From NCBI GenBank assembly GCA_024734495.1, contig JALMQS010000085.1, forward strand, positions 11,705,044-11,769,043: 64,000 nucleotides of DNA, written 5' to 3'. Positions 9,517 through 21,570 of this stretch are shown one piece after another. The notes beneath the pieces were generated by a model. That model was not told the DNA's origin and made no database searches. It worked only from the letters and a program-made list of their open reading frames with translations. Position 1 is the first letter of the stretch. Each line of letters opens with the position of its first letter. The DNA comes from Forficula auricularia. Taxonomy: Eukaryota > Arthropoda > Insecta > Dermaptera > Forficulidae. A program made the translations under genes and the position numbers.

Positions 9517-11503
9517 CTAGAACAAAGAACATTCAATCAGAAATGAAATTTATTCATTATTTTAAAAAACACAGTCAAAGTATAATTTATAAAGAAATAT
9601 ATTTTTCGGAAAATAAATTAAGATTTTATGAATTAGCTAAAGGAAATTATGAAAAAATTAAATTAAAAAAAGAGGATCAAATGTAATAATTTTAATTATT
9701 AATATGTACAAGGTTCTCGGTCCTTAACATCTTTTAAATATTTTTAATTTAAGTTTTTGGCTAGTTTGGGGGATAGGTTGTTCACTTTAAAATGACAATG
9801 TGAATTCAAACTAGACATTTAAGGTGATATTTATACAAAAATGGATTTTCACACCACGATTTATTTTACCAACATTTTTAGGTTGGAATAATAATAACAT
9901 GAAATCTAAAAAAAGTATTGAAAATTTTTAAATTTTACTTTTGTGACATCACAATTTTTAAGATCCCCTGGAGATGACTTGGAGATATTTTCATGTACAG
10001 ATTTAAAATGTAAATGGAAAACTGCACAAACCAATGTCTTGAAACAATTACTTTGACAATCTCTAACTGCACAACATACTCTATTTTTAGACTTGTTATC
10101 GTTCTGTAAATACTCCAAATTCCATTTTTATAGTTTTATTTTTAGATAATTTGTTATAAAAAATATATTGCTAATATAAAAAGCATGTATTTACTATGTA
10201 TTTACTCGACAGTTGTAAGCTATTAATAGTTTGCTTTTTTACCACGCAGAGTGCGACTCAATTTGTCAGTTCCCAATAAGAGAAAAATTAAGCACAAGTC
10301 GTCGATGCATTTGTTTGCTAAAAACTACCTGATTGGTATTCAAGTTGTTCGACTATAACAGGTCTTTGATAACTAATTTCGGATAGAATATCGTGCATAT
10401 AATAAAATAAAAGTTCAATTAGATTTCTCTGCAGCACAGTGAATCAGTTCCAATGCAAACAAGACCACTATGAGAGCTTTAATAAGCTATAAAGACGTGT
10501 TCCTAGAATTCCATCTATTCAAGAGCTAGCCGTCATACACGTCCATTGAATACAGGGTAATTTGGCTTCTATTCGTTACCAGAAGTCGAACTGCTCTTGT
10601 CTCATGTGTTTCTCAAGGAATAGTCTGGCTGATTGACGCTAAAGTTTCAATATAATACATATATAATTGGGAAATTTATGGAGTTAGTTCGCACGTATTT
10701 CATTAGTGATTCTAAAGCATCAAGAAATAGTTGGCTGATATATAGTATATACGAACAGATGGAATTTCCGGGAGAGGGAAAATTGTCTAAAAATATAACA
10801 GCTAAGGAAAAAGTGAAAATATGAGTTCAAATTGAAATAAGAAAAGACTTTTCTAAGAAAATCACTAGAGGTTGTCATATAATAGATCCTAGATGGAATG
10901 AATTATTTTGAATTATATGAGGGGGTGGAAACAACCCTTATGGCATATAAATAAAAAACCCATTTCATCTCCGATATAGTAGATGATAACCTCTTCTTTC
11001 AGTACGGGTTCGGCGAACCGGTGTAAATTACCCTGATGATGAAATGAGGGAAAATGAAAATTTTGGGGTAAAGGGGACTATATTTATAATTATGTCTTTA
11101 TAGAAATATCTTTATAAAAAAACATACTTAAATATAATTAAATATTAAAAAATAAAATTTGATTGAGGCCAAAGATAGATTAGTTCTTATTGATCTTAAG
11201 CCTAGTATAGACCGGGATACAATATGTTGCCAACAGTTGATGGATGTTGGCAACATATTTGTTGGATACAGATACTTGTATTGATTTAGAATGAAAAAAT
11301 GAATATTTTTGGTAGGTAAAAATTAGAAAATTATAATTAAAATTCTTAACTAAAACGCTTCTAGCCTGAGAGCATTTTTCAAATGATGATAAAGTAAACT
11401 TATATGTTTCAAAAAATACTTGTTTTTTCATTAAGCGTCAGTATATCACTAATAATAATTATAATCTAAAACTTTCTTTCTATTTTATCTGTATGGTAAA
11501 TAA
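9517..11503. other. AT-rich sequence, no gene seen
   Basis: Long AT-rich stretch. A slightly GC-richer part at 10430-10640 includes a possible minus-strand exon-like block (acceptor ACTTTAG near 10638, donor GTAACG near 10578), too weak to call. Remaining open frames are short and composition-driven. Confidence 0.4.
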
Positions 11504-11990
11504 TTATTAAATATATCATTTTTTCAGAGGAAAAGGAACAATATTACCAAGTGTTATATTAAACGAACAATAGAGACGTTTCGCGTGCGAAAAGCTTCAG
11601 GCTCTATAAAGAAACAAATACATACAAATCATTTTAAATCAGTTGAGAATGTGCAGTGAGTTTGTGAAGTTACTATCGCTACTCTAAATAAATATTGGTG
11701 GTGTGTGAGTAAAGTGTATTCAAATCTTTATTGTATTATGATGTAGTATAACTGAATGGCAAAGCTAAATGAAAACCGACAAAGTGTTTAGAAGAAATTT
11801 GATCAAGGTGATTGTATATATAAAATGTTTGGGTTAATTTAAGAGAGTATGAGTAATTTGAATGTATTTGTTTCTTTATAGAGCCTGAAGAAGCTGTAAT
11901 AAAACAGCGAAACGTCGCTATTGATCGTTTAATATAACACTTAGTATTATTGTTCCTTTTCCTCTGAAAAATTGATATATTTAATACTTA
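11504..11990. repeat. Hammerhead foldback element (about 490 bp)
   Basis: Outer inverted ends read ATTAAATATATCA..TTTTTCAGAGGAAAAGGAAC and its inverse. Inside each end comes TGTTATATTAAACG and then a hammerhead-like motif pointing outwards: minus strand near 11545-11590 (CTGAAGC, core broken) and plus strand at 11881-11922 (core intact). The 290-bp centre is unrelated AT-rich sequence. A second copy spans 22999-24572. Confidence 0.8.
11881..11922 (+). ncRNA. Hammerhead ribozyme motif with palindromic helix III
   Basis: CTGAAGA at 11885-11891 fits CUGANGA (position 7 of the core is free). Stem II is GCTG/CAGC with an A-rich loop, followed by GAAACGTC at 11909-11916. Helix III would be ACGU, which has no loop but is self-complementary, so it can form only between two molecules or two copies. 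Confidence 0.55.
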
Positions 11991-12297
11991 TTATGGAGCT
12001 GAATAACGAAAAGGAAAAAATGGCAATTAATTATATTTACCGTATTGACCCGAAATAAGATGATATTTTGCCACATTGAAGGATATTGGAAATTAACAAA
12101 AATAAAAATAAATAATTTAGTGTATTAAACAAATTTTTGAAAAAGAATTTGAAATAAAATAAAAAAATCTCTTCATCTCTAATAATATGCATGAATAAAT
12201 AGAAACAAGATTTCATAGTTAATTGAGTTTTGGGAGAATTTTTTACAGTATTTAACTTTACGATTCAACTAGTTTTTGGAGAGGGGCTGGATAAGTG
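11991..12297. other. AT-rich sequence
   Basis: No gene or element boundary recognised. Confidence 0.4.
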
Positions 12298-12540
12298 AAT
12301 TTAATGGATTTTGATAAGGCAGCCCAAGATTCAAAAAATACAAATAATTGTTAAACTATCATTTTTATTCAAAAGCCGTTGCTGGAGGCTTTATTCCTCC
12401 TCCTTCAGAGTTTTCACTGATCTTCTAGAAACTCTTGAAGAAGGAATGAATAAACCTCCGAAACGTCGGCTTTTGAATAAAAAGATAGTTTATAATTATC
12501 TCTCTTTTTTGAACCTTGGACAAAATCAATTAAATGTATT
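12298..12540. repeat. Hammerhead foldback element
   Basis: Inverted arms (12298-12370 and 12475-12540) share TTTTATTCAAAAGCCG and its inverse. The plus-strand motif reads TTGAAGA, stem AGG/CCT, then GAAACGTCGG (12432-12475); the minus-strand motif reads CTGAAGGA, GGAGG/CCTCC, then AGCAACGG. One core position is changed on each side. Confidence 0.65.
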
Positions 12541-12589
12541 TAACTGTAAACAAATATTCACCTTGAGTAAGTTACAGCACTCGAAATCA

Positions 12590-12995
12590 GATGACTAGGA
12601 GACATCTCTCTGGTCTCGTAGAGTGTTGTCTCTAGAAACAACTGGAAAATAGATTAGCATACCCGACGTTGGCCTGGCGTATCCCAACCACCCTCCTATA
12701 GCTCCTAATGATAATTCTACCCTACGAATTTGAGATTACATTATATCTTAAAAATTAATTCATGCAAAAGATTGTAGTGGTTTTGTAGCGGATCCCACGG
12801 TGGGCGAGGCGATGATTCTGAAAGCCCTAACGACATTACAACATTCGACAATCTTAGACCCACAGAAAACTACCGATTCTAAAGTGTGTCTTACTTTGTG
12901 AAGATACATCCGCCCTCTGAAGATCATCCTTTTCGGATAATCGATCCAATAACTGATGAAGGGGTAGAAAATTCTATTTTCTATTCTATCCAAAT
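12590..12995. other. Moderately GC-rich island, possible relic
   Basis: Composition departs from the AT-rich surroundings. A minus-strand frame of 77 codons (12993-12760) is open and has a varied amino-acid content, including the segment RGRMYLHKVRHTLESVVFCG. I do not recognise the family. It may be a retroelement remnant or a decayed exon. Confidence 0.3.
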
Positions 12996-13636
12996 TTAAT
13001 TTAATTTAAATTTTTAAATGAAATTAGAAATATTATAATATAGCTGAATTTAATGTAAATATTTATAATTGTAATCTTACGTTAGTAAATACATTGAAAA
13101 ATATAAATTAAATGACTTTTACTATGAATTTATCCAATGAAAATGAAAAAGTAAAAATTTAAAAATATGCAGTGCAATTCTAAAAGTTTAATTTGAAATC
13201 TTTTTTATTTTTAATATTAACTTTCTTTCTTAAATAAAAAGGTAAGCTGAAGAGAGAAATACATCTTGTTGCAAAAATCTATTATAAAGTAATTAATCCC
13301 TAGATATCGTATTAAACGCCAGGCTTGTAAAAAAAGATTTAGTACTCATATTGAATGCGTAGCTAAGATGAGCAGATTGAAGTGACGAGTAGAATGAAGC
13401 CAACCAGAGAAGGAGAAGACACGAAGAAGAGATGGACGAAACAATATGAAAAATAAAAGAGAAAAAAAATTAAATTATAAAATTTGAAAACTACATACAA
13501 TTTTCAAAATAGATGAACATTTAATAAATATAAAATATACCGAGTTAGAAATAGAAAAATAACAATGATAATACATAGAAAAACTAATTAAAAAAATTTC
13601 TTTTTGTGCAACTAATTTGGTAAATATAGGTATAGC

Positions 13637-13803
13637 CGGGGAGTGAACCGCGACCTAATATCGTGTACCCCTACTTTCACTTCCACATTCATTTCCAAGT
13701 AGAAAACAATAGATTAAAGGGGCATTATCTAATGAATTCCTAAATAATTCCACATAAGTCCAAAGGCAGTGTACACCTAATTCCAATCGCGGTTCACCCC
13801 TCG
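13637..13803. mobile_element. hAT-type MITE, copy 2 (167 bp)
   Basis: Same terminal inverted repeats as 2508-2680, here in opposite orientation. Flanked by an exact 8-bp duplication GGTATAGC (13629-13636 and 13804-13811). Confidence 0.9.
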
Positions 13804-14439
13804 GGTATAGCATAATTAAAACTAAATATAATTTTTTTTTTTTTTTTTTTTTTTTTTTAGGTTAAAAATGAAATACAATGAGAGTCTTCTGTTTTTTAAA
13901 TAAAATAATTCTCTTAATTATTTCTAGATATTTATTTAAAAAACAAACTCTATTTTATTCTGTTACCATCATTGAAATCTTTTATTCAATAATAATAAAT
14001 ATAATTTTTTTATAAAAATTTCATACGTTCATTATAAATCCTAAGCGTTTTCGAAAGAAATTCTTCTCTTTACAATGAAAAATTTTGGAAAATGCTACTT
14101 TAAAAAATCCTATCCGAAACGTTTGGATTTTCTAATAAACATTTTGAGATGGTTTTATATAAAGAATTCGTATTTATTTTATGCAAGAAACAATCAATAA
14201 AGTTTTCTCTATAGCGAAATTATTTATTTATTTAAAATTAAAAGGGACGGGGCTGGAATTATTAATTTAGATAACATTCTCTGCAGCCAGGGAAAAATAA
14301 AAATTCAAATGTTTATTGTCAAATCGACCGATCGTTATAAATATTCTTTCCTAAGACGTATACAACAAACAAGAACAAAAGCTGAACTTAAAGCGGTTAA
14401 TTTTTAAGTATAGTAATACAACTTATCAATAATAATTTT
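13804..14439. other. AT-rich sequence with a poly-T run
   Basis: A 27-base T run ends at 13858. The rest is AT-rich without a recognisable gene. Confidence 0.45.
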
Positions 14440-15148
14440 ACTTTACCATACAGCGTATGGTAAAGTATTGTAATCGTGCATGAAAAAAGTGGTTTTTTCC
14501 TTCTTTTTTTCGAAAATATCTCAAAAACGGCTGAAATTATTGTGATTAAAAAACATTGAGCGAAATCATGGCACTTTGCTCTACAAAAAGCCCTGATAAG
14601 TGAAACATCGAAAAAATTATATTTTCTAGATATACTAATTGTTTTGTCAAAATGGCTGCTAGTAATTGTAGTTAGTCTGCTCTGGCTGACTGGTTGCGTT
14701 AGTTAGTCTGCGCGTTACCAAATTTTTGTGGGCGAGCCTAGCTAAAAAACTAAGTGTGAATATCGAAAACCAAGTTCCACAGGTAGTTGTGGTCCGTTGA
14801 GATTAAGAGCTGAATTAGATTTTGAAGTGCATATTCCGACGCCCAAAATTAAGGGAGTGGAGGGGGAGGGGGTTAAAAATTAAAAATCTAGCCCATTTGA
14901 GCAAACTCAACCAAATTTTGTGACACACAATCAGTGGGACCCTATAAGTCTAAAAATGCAAAAAACCAACCGCCCAAAATGGGGAGGGTTGTAAGGTCAA
15001 AAAATGAAAATCTAGGCCCTTTGTACTAAACTCAATCAAATTTTGTGTAGATAATCAGTGGGACCCCAGAAGTAGAAAAATGCAAAAACTAACCCCACCC
15101 TACATGATTATAAATAATAATTCTAAGGGCCAGGTTGTATGGTAAAGT
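14440..15148 (+). repeat. ACTTTACC terminal-repeat element, copy A (709 bp)
   Basis: Starts ACTTTACCATACAGCGTATG and ends in the inverse CAGGTTGTATGGTAAAGT, giving inverted ends of about 13 bp. The inside holds two to three copies of a unit of about 110 bp (CCAAAATGGGG, AACTCAACCAAATTTTGT, ATAATCAGTGGG, AAAAATGCAAAAACTAA). Other copies: 29756-30432, 47461-48115, 58942-59588, with a partial one at 48841-49184. Non-coding; class unknown. Confidence 0.7.
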
Positions 15149-15463
15149 CAAGTGTGTATGGCCACATCAGAACATGTCAACTTATTTTGAACAGATATTA
15201 TGTAGTTATTCTTGTTGCAGATAGATAACTTTACAAACAACTTAGCATTAGAATTCATTATATCCTTAATTTAAAAATAAAATTTTTACTCTACATATTA
15301 TATCCAATCAATAGTAAATCATGAAAAAGATGAAATATTTAATCGAAACGTTGACAAAAGAAAATGGAATTCATTTTTCTGGCTGTCTCGTCTATTATTT
15401 TTTAATAGAAAATCTGTAATTTTATTTTAAAAAAGTGAATCAATTTGATATAAATCTACATAC
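15149..15463. other. AT-rich sequence
   Basis: The first 40 bases are the shared flank (GGCCACATCAGAACATGTCA) that follows every copy of the ACTTTACC element. Nothing else recognised. Confidence 0.4.
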
Positions 15464-15542
15464 CTCGTAGGTTGAATTAAAGTGTCTCTTCACACCTGAC
15501 TACGATGGGGGCAAGAAATCCAACAGTGAACTCGACAGTTTA
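15464..15542 (-). other. Exon-like island B2 (minus strand)
   Basis: A 79-nt block with a minus-strand acceptor (TTTATTTCTAG) and donor (ACGAG then GTATGTAG). It shares CTTGCxxCCATCGTA and a GTGTGAAGxG block with the neighbouring islands. All three frames contain a stop, so it would be untranslated, terminal or decayed. Confidence 0.35.
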
Positions 15543-16153
15543 CTAGAAATAAAAAATAACGAAATTAAAAAACAAATAAAAATATATGCAGTTGTAAAAT
15601 GTTCTCAAAATATTTTAAATAATTAAAAAATAGCCCTTAAGAGTCGGAACAAAAACATTTTGTAAGACATCCTATTCATATCTACTGTTAACAATATCGT
15701 AAGAAAATACCTATAACTTAACAATGAATAAATATTATGTATGCAGATTTTTGCCTATCGTGTAAAATTGATATTTTGCTATGAGGTTTCACGTCTTAGT
15801 AATATCATTGGCGTTGTTACTGTGAAATTGATTTTGAAAGCGCCTAGAAGCAACACAACCTGCGCTGCAATTAAACAGCTTAAGATTGTGTTTTCTTACG
15901 TGAATATTATAAGTATTTTTTTTAACTTTTGGATTGAAAGTCACTAGATTGTGCAAATAATGGTTTCGTTTAGTTGTTAAATTGTTTTTCTTTAATAAAT
16001 ATAACATATAAATAAGAAAATAAATAAATATTAACCACATTTATATACCAATATAACTTAATTTGAATTCATAATTTCTAGCCCAAAATTATAAATTAAA
16101 TAAGAACATCGATGAAAATATGTATGATAAAGAAGACAGATATTGTCAACTTA
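15543..16153. other. AT-rich sequence
   Basis: No gene called. A weak exon-like block on the minus strand near 15800-15880 (acceptor TTAATTGCAG, donor GTAACAACG) could be the A-type partner of the island at 15464-15542 but is too short to call. Confidence 0.3.
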
Positions 16154-16357
16154 GGGCCAGTTGTATGTCGGTTTGTAAAGTCTTTGTTAAAATTTACAAA
16201 GGGTAAAACCCTAGAATTCATCTTGTGCCAGGTGGGATGGCCAATCAGATGAAAGTGCGTGTCAACTGATTGGCCATTCGGCCGGGCACAAGGTGAATTC
16301 TAAGGTTTACCCTATGTCAACTTTAACAAAGACTTTACAAGCCGACACAACTGGGCC
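16154..16357. mobile_element. PIF/Harbinger-type MITE (204 bp)
   Basis: Near-complete foldback: the left arm starts GGGCCAGTTGTATGTCGG and the right arm ends with the inverse CCGACACAACTGGGCC; arms are about 95 bp. Flanked by TTA on both sides (16151-16153 and 16358-16360). A TTA target duplication with GGGCC-type ends is typical of PIF/Harbinger. Confidence 0.85.
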
Positions 16358-16453
16358 TTAGAAGTGATTTTTATTATTTATATCAGAAGGGTAGAATTCT
16401 TCCCTCCAGAATAAAAATCATCGTTGCATCATTCGTATCCATAGTAAATTTGT

Positions 16454-16628
16454 AACAGGAATAGTAGAAAAAATTTGGTAATTTAAAAAAAAAACAGATT
16501 TTTTTATTAAATGGGCCAGACGTTTCGTCAATTTTTTTGACTTCCTCGGTGGACTATTTAAAATGGTCCATTTAATAAAAAACATTGTTTTTAATTTTAT
16601 CCAATTCTCTACTATTCAAGTTACAATT
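16454..16628. repeat. Hammerhead foldback element
   Basis: Outer inverted ends read GGAATAGTAGAAAAAATTTGG and, at the right, its diverged inverse. Minus-strand motif: CCGAGGA, stem GTC/GAC with a U-rich loop, GAAACGTC, TGGCC. The second core base is C rather than U, which should abolish activity. Stem I (UCCA with UGG) is kept. Confidence 0.65.
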
Positions 16629-17023
16629 TAAAATCAACCTTTCTGAAATATAATAAAAATCATCCCTAAAACCTCGGATTAAGTAGTTGACAATTTTTTG
16701 TGAACTCTGCTACAACCGCCAATTTAAACTATTATGCGACTAGACAAATAAAAAATAGTTTCCAGAAAATGAAGTGGGATTTTATAATTTTCAATTAGGG
16801 TGTCAAGTAAGCGGATTTTTTTTTTTTTAGTAAGACAAAAAAAAAGATGAATTGACAAATTTGATGCCTAAAATTGACATAGAATCAAGTTAAGTAGAAT
16901 AAATTAATTTGTTTTAAATCGTTAAAATATTTGAAATCAATGTATTGCTATGATTAAATATGAAAAAGCAGTATAATTAAAATAATATATTTTTAATCGT
17001 ATGTTTCCTATATTTGATTCAAT
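16629..17023. other. AT-rich sequence
   Basis: No gene or element recognised. Confidence 0.4.
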
Positions 17024-17455
17024 CGCGAATCGAATGCAGGTGATTTTTGTCAAATATTAAAGTGAAAATAATATCTGAACTTATATATTTCTAACTTGAA
17101 ATAATGAAGTTAAATTTATAATTTTCTCATTAATAAATTAAAGAATAATTAACATATTAACGAGAATTGTTTTGATCGCGCTTTTAAAATCAAGATATAT
17201 ATCTCGAGACTACTTCTGGTTGAAGCTATTGGAGTCTGCTGAGTCTTAATTCTGTTCAATCGCGAATCGAATGCAGGTGACTTTGTCAAATATTAAGTAA
17301 AATAATATCTAAACTTATATATTTCTAACTTGAAATAATGCTGTTCAAATAAATTTATAATTTTCTCATTAATATATTAAATAATAAATTGACATATTAG
17401 CGATAATTGCTTGGATCGCGCTTTTTAAACAAGATATTCGATTCAGCAGAATTGA
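17024..17455. repeat. Direct repeat, two units of about 220 bp
   Basis: Units start near 17024 and 17256 with CAATCGCGAATCGAATGCAG and end near the GATCGCGCTTTT block. Inverse copies of the same sequence occur at about 18985-19190 and 19770-19930, so 17.0-20.1 kb is a locally duplicated and inverted block. Confidence 0.75.
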
Positions 17456-17654
17456 ATCCAAATCACAGAAACATACGATTAATTAATAGCAAGCACCTAA
17501 CATACGTGCTAACAGATCAGGCGCTCTGGACTGGGAGATTGAATATACTGACATCTCAGTTTTCAAACCCATTTGGTGATCCATCCAAGGTGTCATGGCA
17601 GGGCTAAGCCCAAAATGACGTTGGTTTTATAGCTAAAGCTGGATCCCATTCTTT

Positions 17655-18955
17655 TTAACCGTCTTCAAAAAAGGAGGAGGCTCTCTATTCGACTGAATTT
17701 TTTTTTTTTTTTTGTGTGCCTATGTTACCTCATATCTCCGCCAATTGTGAACCGATTTTGAAAATTTTTTTGCATTGGGTCCAGTCTACGTTCCGATTGG
17801 TCCCATTTTTACTTTATCCAATGCAAAAGCATGGGTAAAGTATTGTAATCGCTCTCGGGGCAAGCGTGGCTTCAAAGGGTCCTCAGGTAAAGACTACGGA
17901 ACCCATGGACTCAATTAAAGTCACAAATTGTAGTATTCAATTAGGTTGAATTTTAGCACGTGACGGTTTTGCCAAAAATTACATGGGGTCTCGTCGAGAG
18001 GCCAAAAAGTGCGATTTTTTCATTTAGTGCGTGCGGATGGATGGATGTATGTATGTTATCGTTTTTTTGGCCCACGATTTTTTCCACACCGTTGCACCGA
18101 TTGAAATGAAATTAAAAAACTAGCATTCTTTTAACAAAATGAAGCGCTGATTAGTTTTTGGTACATATCGGTTTACAAACATTAGTACTTTATTTCAGTA
18201 CTTTTTTAGTTTTTTCTAAATATCTTGAAAATGACTTAACCAATTTTGATGAAATTTAATATCCTAATTAAGTACCTTGGGGACCACAAAAAAGGTTAAA
18301 TAAAGTTTTTAGTAAAATTATATTTTAAAGTACTTTACTCTAGAACATATTAATATTTCAAATGAATTTGGATAAAGTTTAGCAACGATCCGTTGCAGTT
18401 TATTTCGTAGGTATTAGACCTTTTTTGTTAGGTTTGTTCAGGACCTAACTTCTTTGTTTATGAACCGATTTCGATGATTCTTTTTTTATCGGAAAGGGGT
18501 ATCTTAGGGATGGTACAATATTAATTTGGTCAAGTTCTGATGATAGGATCACTATTAATAACATCACTAAAGAGAAAAATAAAAATTTTTAAGAAAAAAA
18601 TAAAAACCGACTTCAAAAAAATTAAGTGCAACAAATAAAATACACTAAAAGGTATAAAATAATTATTATCTTATTTAGTTACAACTAAACGACGAAATAT
18701 TAACATGAAATTACTTTTTGAAGTCGGTGCCAAACATATACCTTTATGAATCACACTGCGACGGATCGCACTTAGTACGTTTGGTGGGTACGACTCGCTA
18801 ATAGGTATAGTTGTTTGGCAACTGATTTAAAGAGTAATTTCATGTTAATATTTCGTCGTTTAGTTGTAACTAAATAGATAATAATTATTTTATACCGTTT
18901 AGTGTATTTTATTGTTGCATTTAATTTTTTGAGGACGGCTTTATTTTTTCCTTAA
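17655..18955 (+). repeat. ACCGACTTC element with nested F2 insertion
   Basis: Left part (17655-17810) and right part (18405-18955) together match the uninterrupted element at 37085-37790. The right part is a palindrome with arms of about 130 bp (ACCGACTTCAAAAA, CAACTAAACGACGAAATATT and inverses). Confidence 0.75.
17811..18404 (+). repeat. Repeat family F2, nested copy
   Basis: Inserted into the ACCGACTTC element: the host sequence reads CGATTGGTCCCATTTTT up to 17810 and resumes with GTAGGTATTAGACC at 18405. In the 37.2-kb copy these two parts are joined directly. This bounds F2 at about 594 bp. Confidence 0.75.
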
Positions 18956-20110
18956 AATTTTTTCATTCTCTTGGTCCAGACTTAAGACTCAGCAGACTCC
19001 AATAGCTTCAACCTGCAGTAATCTTAACGCGACATATATCTTGTTTAAAAACCGCGATCAAAACAATTCTCGTTAATATGTTAATTATTCTTTAATATAT
19101 TAATGAGAAAATTATAAATTTAATATATTTTTTAAATTTCACTATTTAAAATAAGCAATAGACATACAAGATTATTATGAAGTAAGATAAACGTTACGTT
19201 ATTTGAATTAAAATTCGGTTGATATAGTCTTGCGGTATTAATCAATTGGATTGGATTAGGAGATAGCTAAACAAGAGAGATCTATTACCTTAATTTTTTA
19301 AATTAAATAAATAAGTGAATCTTTTTTCAAATAAAAAATAATTTTTAAGAAAAAATAAAACCGACTTCAAAAATTAAAATGCAGCAAATAAAATACACTA
19401 GAAGGTATAAAATAACTTATTATCTTATTATTAGTTACTAACTGACCCATTTTTAGCGTAAACTTGACGAAATATTAACACGAAATTACTTTTTGATGTC
19501 GGTTGCCAAACATATACCTTTTATGAATCGCACTCGACGGATCTTACTTAGTACGTTCTGGCTGGGTACGCTCGCTTATAGGTATAGTTTGTTTGGCACC
19601 GACTTCAAAAAGTAATTTCGTGTTAATATTTCGTCGTTTAGTTGTAACTAAATAAGATAATAATGTATTTTATACCTTTTAGTGTATTTTATTTGTTGCA
19701 TTTATATTTTTGAAGACGGTTTTTATTTTTTCCTTAAAAAATTTTTTCATTCTCTTTTGGTTCAGACTTAAGACTCAGCAGACACCAATATTCAACCAGC
19801 AGTAATCTCGCGAAATATATCTTGTTTAAAAACCGCGATCAAAACAATTCTCGTTAATATGTTAATTATTCCTTAATATATTAATGAGAAAGTTATAAAT
19901 TTAATATACCTTTTAAATTTCACTATTTAAGAATAAAAAAGACATACAAGATTATTATGAAGTAAGATAAACGTTACGTTATTTGAATTAAAATTCATTT
20001 GAAATAGCTGCGGTATTAATCAATTGGATTGATTAGAATAGCTAAACAAGAGAAAGTAATAATAATTTTTCAAATTAAATAAATAAGTGAATCTTTTTCA
20101 AATAAAGAAA
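18575..20110. repeat. Tandem duplication of about 770 bp
   Basis: The palindrome plus the adjoining sequence from TTCATTCTCTT to the AATAAATAAGTGAATC block occurs twice in direct order (about 18575-19335 and 19345-20110) with only minor differences. This is a fairly recent local duplication. Confidence 0.75.
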
Positions 20111-20554
20111 ATCATTTCGATTATCATTTATATATGAGTTCTAATGATTTGAATAAATAATTGTGTGAGCTAGAGAGAGAAAGAAAATCATTCAGAGCAA
20201 TCAGTTGAAAAGTAAAATCAATTTTTATAAAAATGGAATTTCTCGCGTAATCAATGCAATTGAAATGAAAGCATTTACTTATTTTTATTAAGAAATGTTT
20301 TCTAGAAGAATTCTAAGGAAATTAGATAAATCCAAAAACAAATATTTTATTTGAACTTTTATATATAAATTAGTTTAACTTGGTTGATGAGAAAAATTAA
20401 AAAATAAATTGAAATAATATTTAAAATAAAATTTGGTGTTGCTGAACAAATGTAGCGTCCTATAGATAAGTTCATGAAAATTAATTATTTTTACTTTCAC
20501 TAATTATTTATCTTTGAGTAAAGAAAAGGATTAAGTAATAAGACATATATATCA
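20111..20554. other. AT-rich sequence
   Basis: No gene recognised. Confidence 0.4.
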
Positions 20555-20765
20555 ATGAAAAGTTTTTATTTTGCCGAGAGTAGAAGACTTATTGAATAAT
20601 AAAGAGGTTCTCCTCTGCTTGATGAAAATTAACATACACACATATAATATATCAAATCTATCTATGTATAATTATATATATTTTATTTATTTGTTTGATT
20701 GTTTTATTTGTTTATTTGTTTGATCAATCAGAGGACAACCGCTTTGTTTCTCTTTTTAATGTATA
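20555..20765 (-). repeat. Hairpin unit, diverged reverse copy
   Basis: Contains the inverse of CTACTCTCGGCAAAATAAAA followed by the inverted-repeat pair around AGAGGTTCTCCTCTGCTTGATG and ATCAATCAGAGGACAACC. Related to the hairpins at 32745-32864, 48287-48418 and 59771-59907. Confidence 0.6.
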
Positions 20766-21090
20766 TCATGTTAAAAAATAAAATAAAATAATCAAGCTTC
20801 TATAAGCATAGTGTAATAATTTATATTGAAATTCAATTGTATTTTGTAAAGACATAATTTTATTTATTTTCTTAGATAGACGGACTGGTAAGCGAAATAA
20901 GTAGGTTATAATGAAATGCTGTCCATAAATTATTTAATTTTAACTTTATTCAATATCTGACGTTTCGGAGACATTTTTTTCTCTCCTTCATTCAACAACA
21001 CCATGAAGAAGGATTACACATAACATATTCAAGAATTTTATCAATATCATAGAATAAAATTAATAAATTGAATTGAGATGGAGTACTTAC
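20766..21090. repeat. AT-rich sequence and degenerate hammerhead foldback
   Basis: At about 20885-21030 the block GACGGACTGGTAAGC is followed by a minus-strand GAAACGTCAG with a GGAGA/TCTCC stem; the CUGANGA box has become AATGAAGG. The GACGGACTGGTA block also starts the foldback at 21989. Confidence 0.45.
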
Positions 21091-21167
21091 TCTTGCAAAT
21101 GAAGACGACAAGACGCCTTCACACAGCACTAATACAAAGAAGAGATTTGAGCGTGGACTTGCATTCA
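21091..21167 (-). other. Exon-like island B3 (minus strand)
   Basis: 77-nt GC-richer block with a strong minus-strand acceptor (TTAATTTTTCTAG) and a consensus donor (GTAAGTAC). One frame is open throughout. Lies 0.4 kb downstream of island A3 (21571-21696) in transcript order. Confidence 0.4.
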
Positions 21168-21570
21168 CTAGAAAAATTAAGAAAATATTAATTAAATTAA
21201 AATTCTTTAATTGATAGAATTATTATGGGAAAAAATTACTTGAAATTAGAATCAAAATAATATACTAATTATTTAAAGGTGTATATGAGAGGTTGAATAT
21301 TAAACATTTGGCAAATTGCAAATAAAAAAATATATTTTTGATTTTCTTATTATTTAAGACTTTTTTAATACCTTTAATACTGTGAGAGTGTTGGATAAGA
21401 AGTGGATAATGATGGAGTACTTGGGGTTAAAAGAGGCTCGAATATAATTGGGTTCACTGAATTTCAAAATTAATATGTAGACTTGGCAAAGAAAAAGGAA
21501 GGGATGATTTGGAGTTGAATAGGGGGTAAAATTTAATTAGATGCTAATTATTTTGAAGAGTATTATTTAC
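21168..21570. repeat. Sequence shared with 35395-35570
   Basis: Positions about 21262-21445, between islands A3 and B3, match 35395-35570 (landmarks TATGAGAGGTTGAATATTAA and GGAGTACTTGGGGTTAAAAG). If the islands are exons this is intron sequence, and the match points to duplication of the whole cassette. Confidence 0.6.

Noticed and set aside
10578..10638. Further exon-like island on the minus strand
   Set aside because: Splice signals are weak and the block lacks similarity to the other islands.
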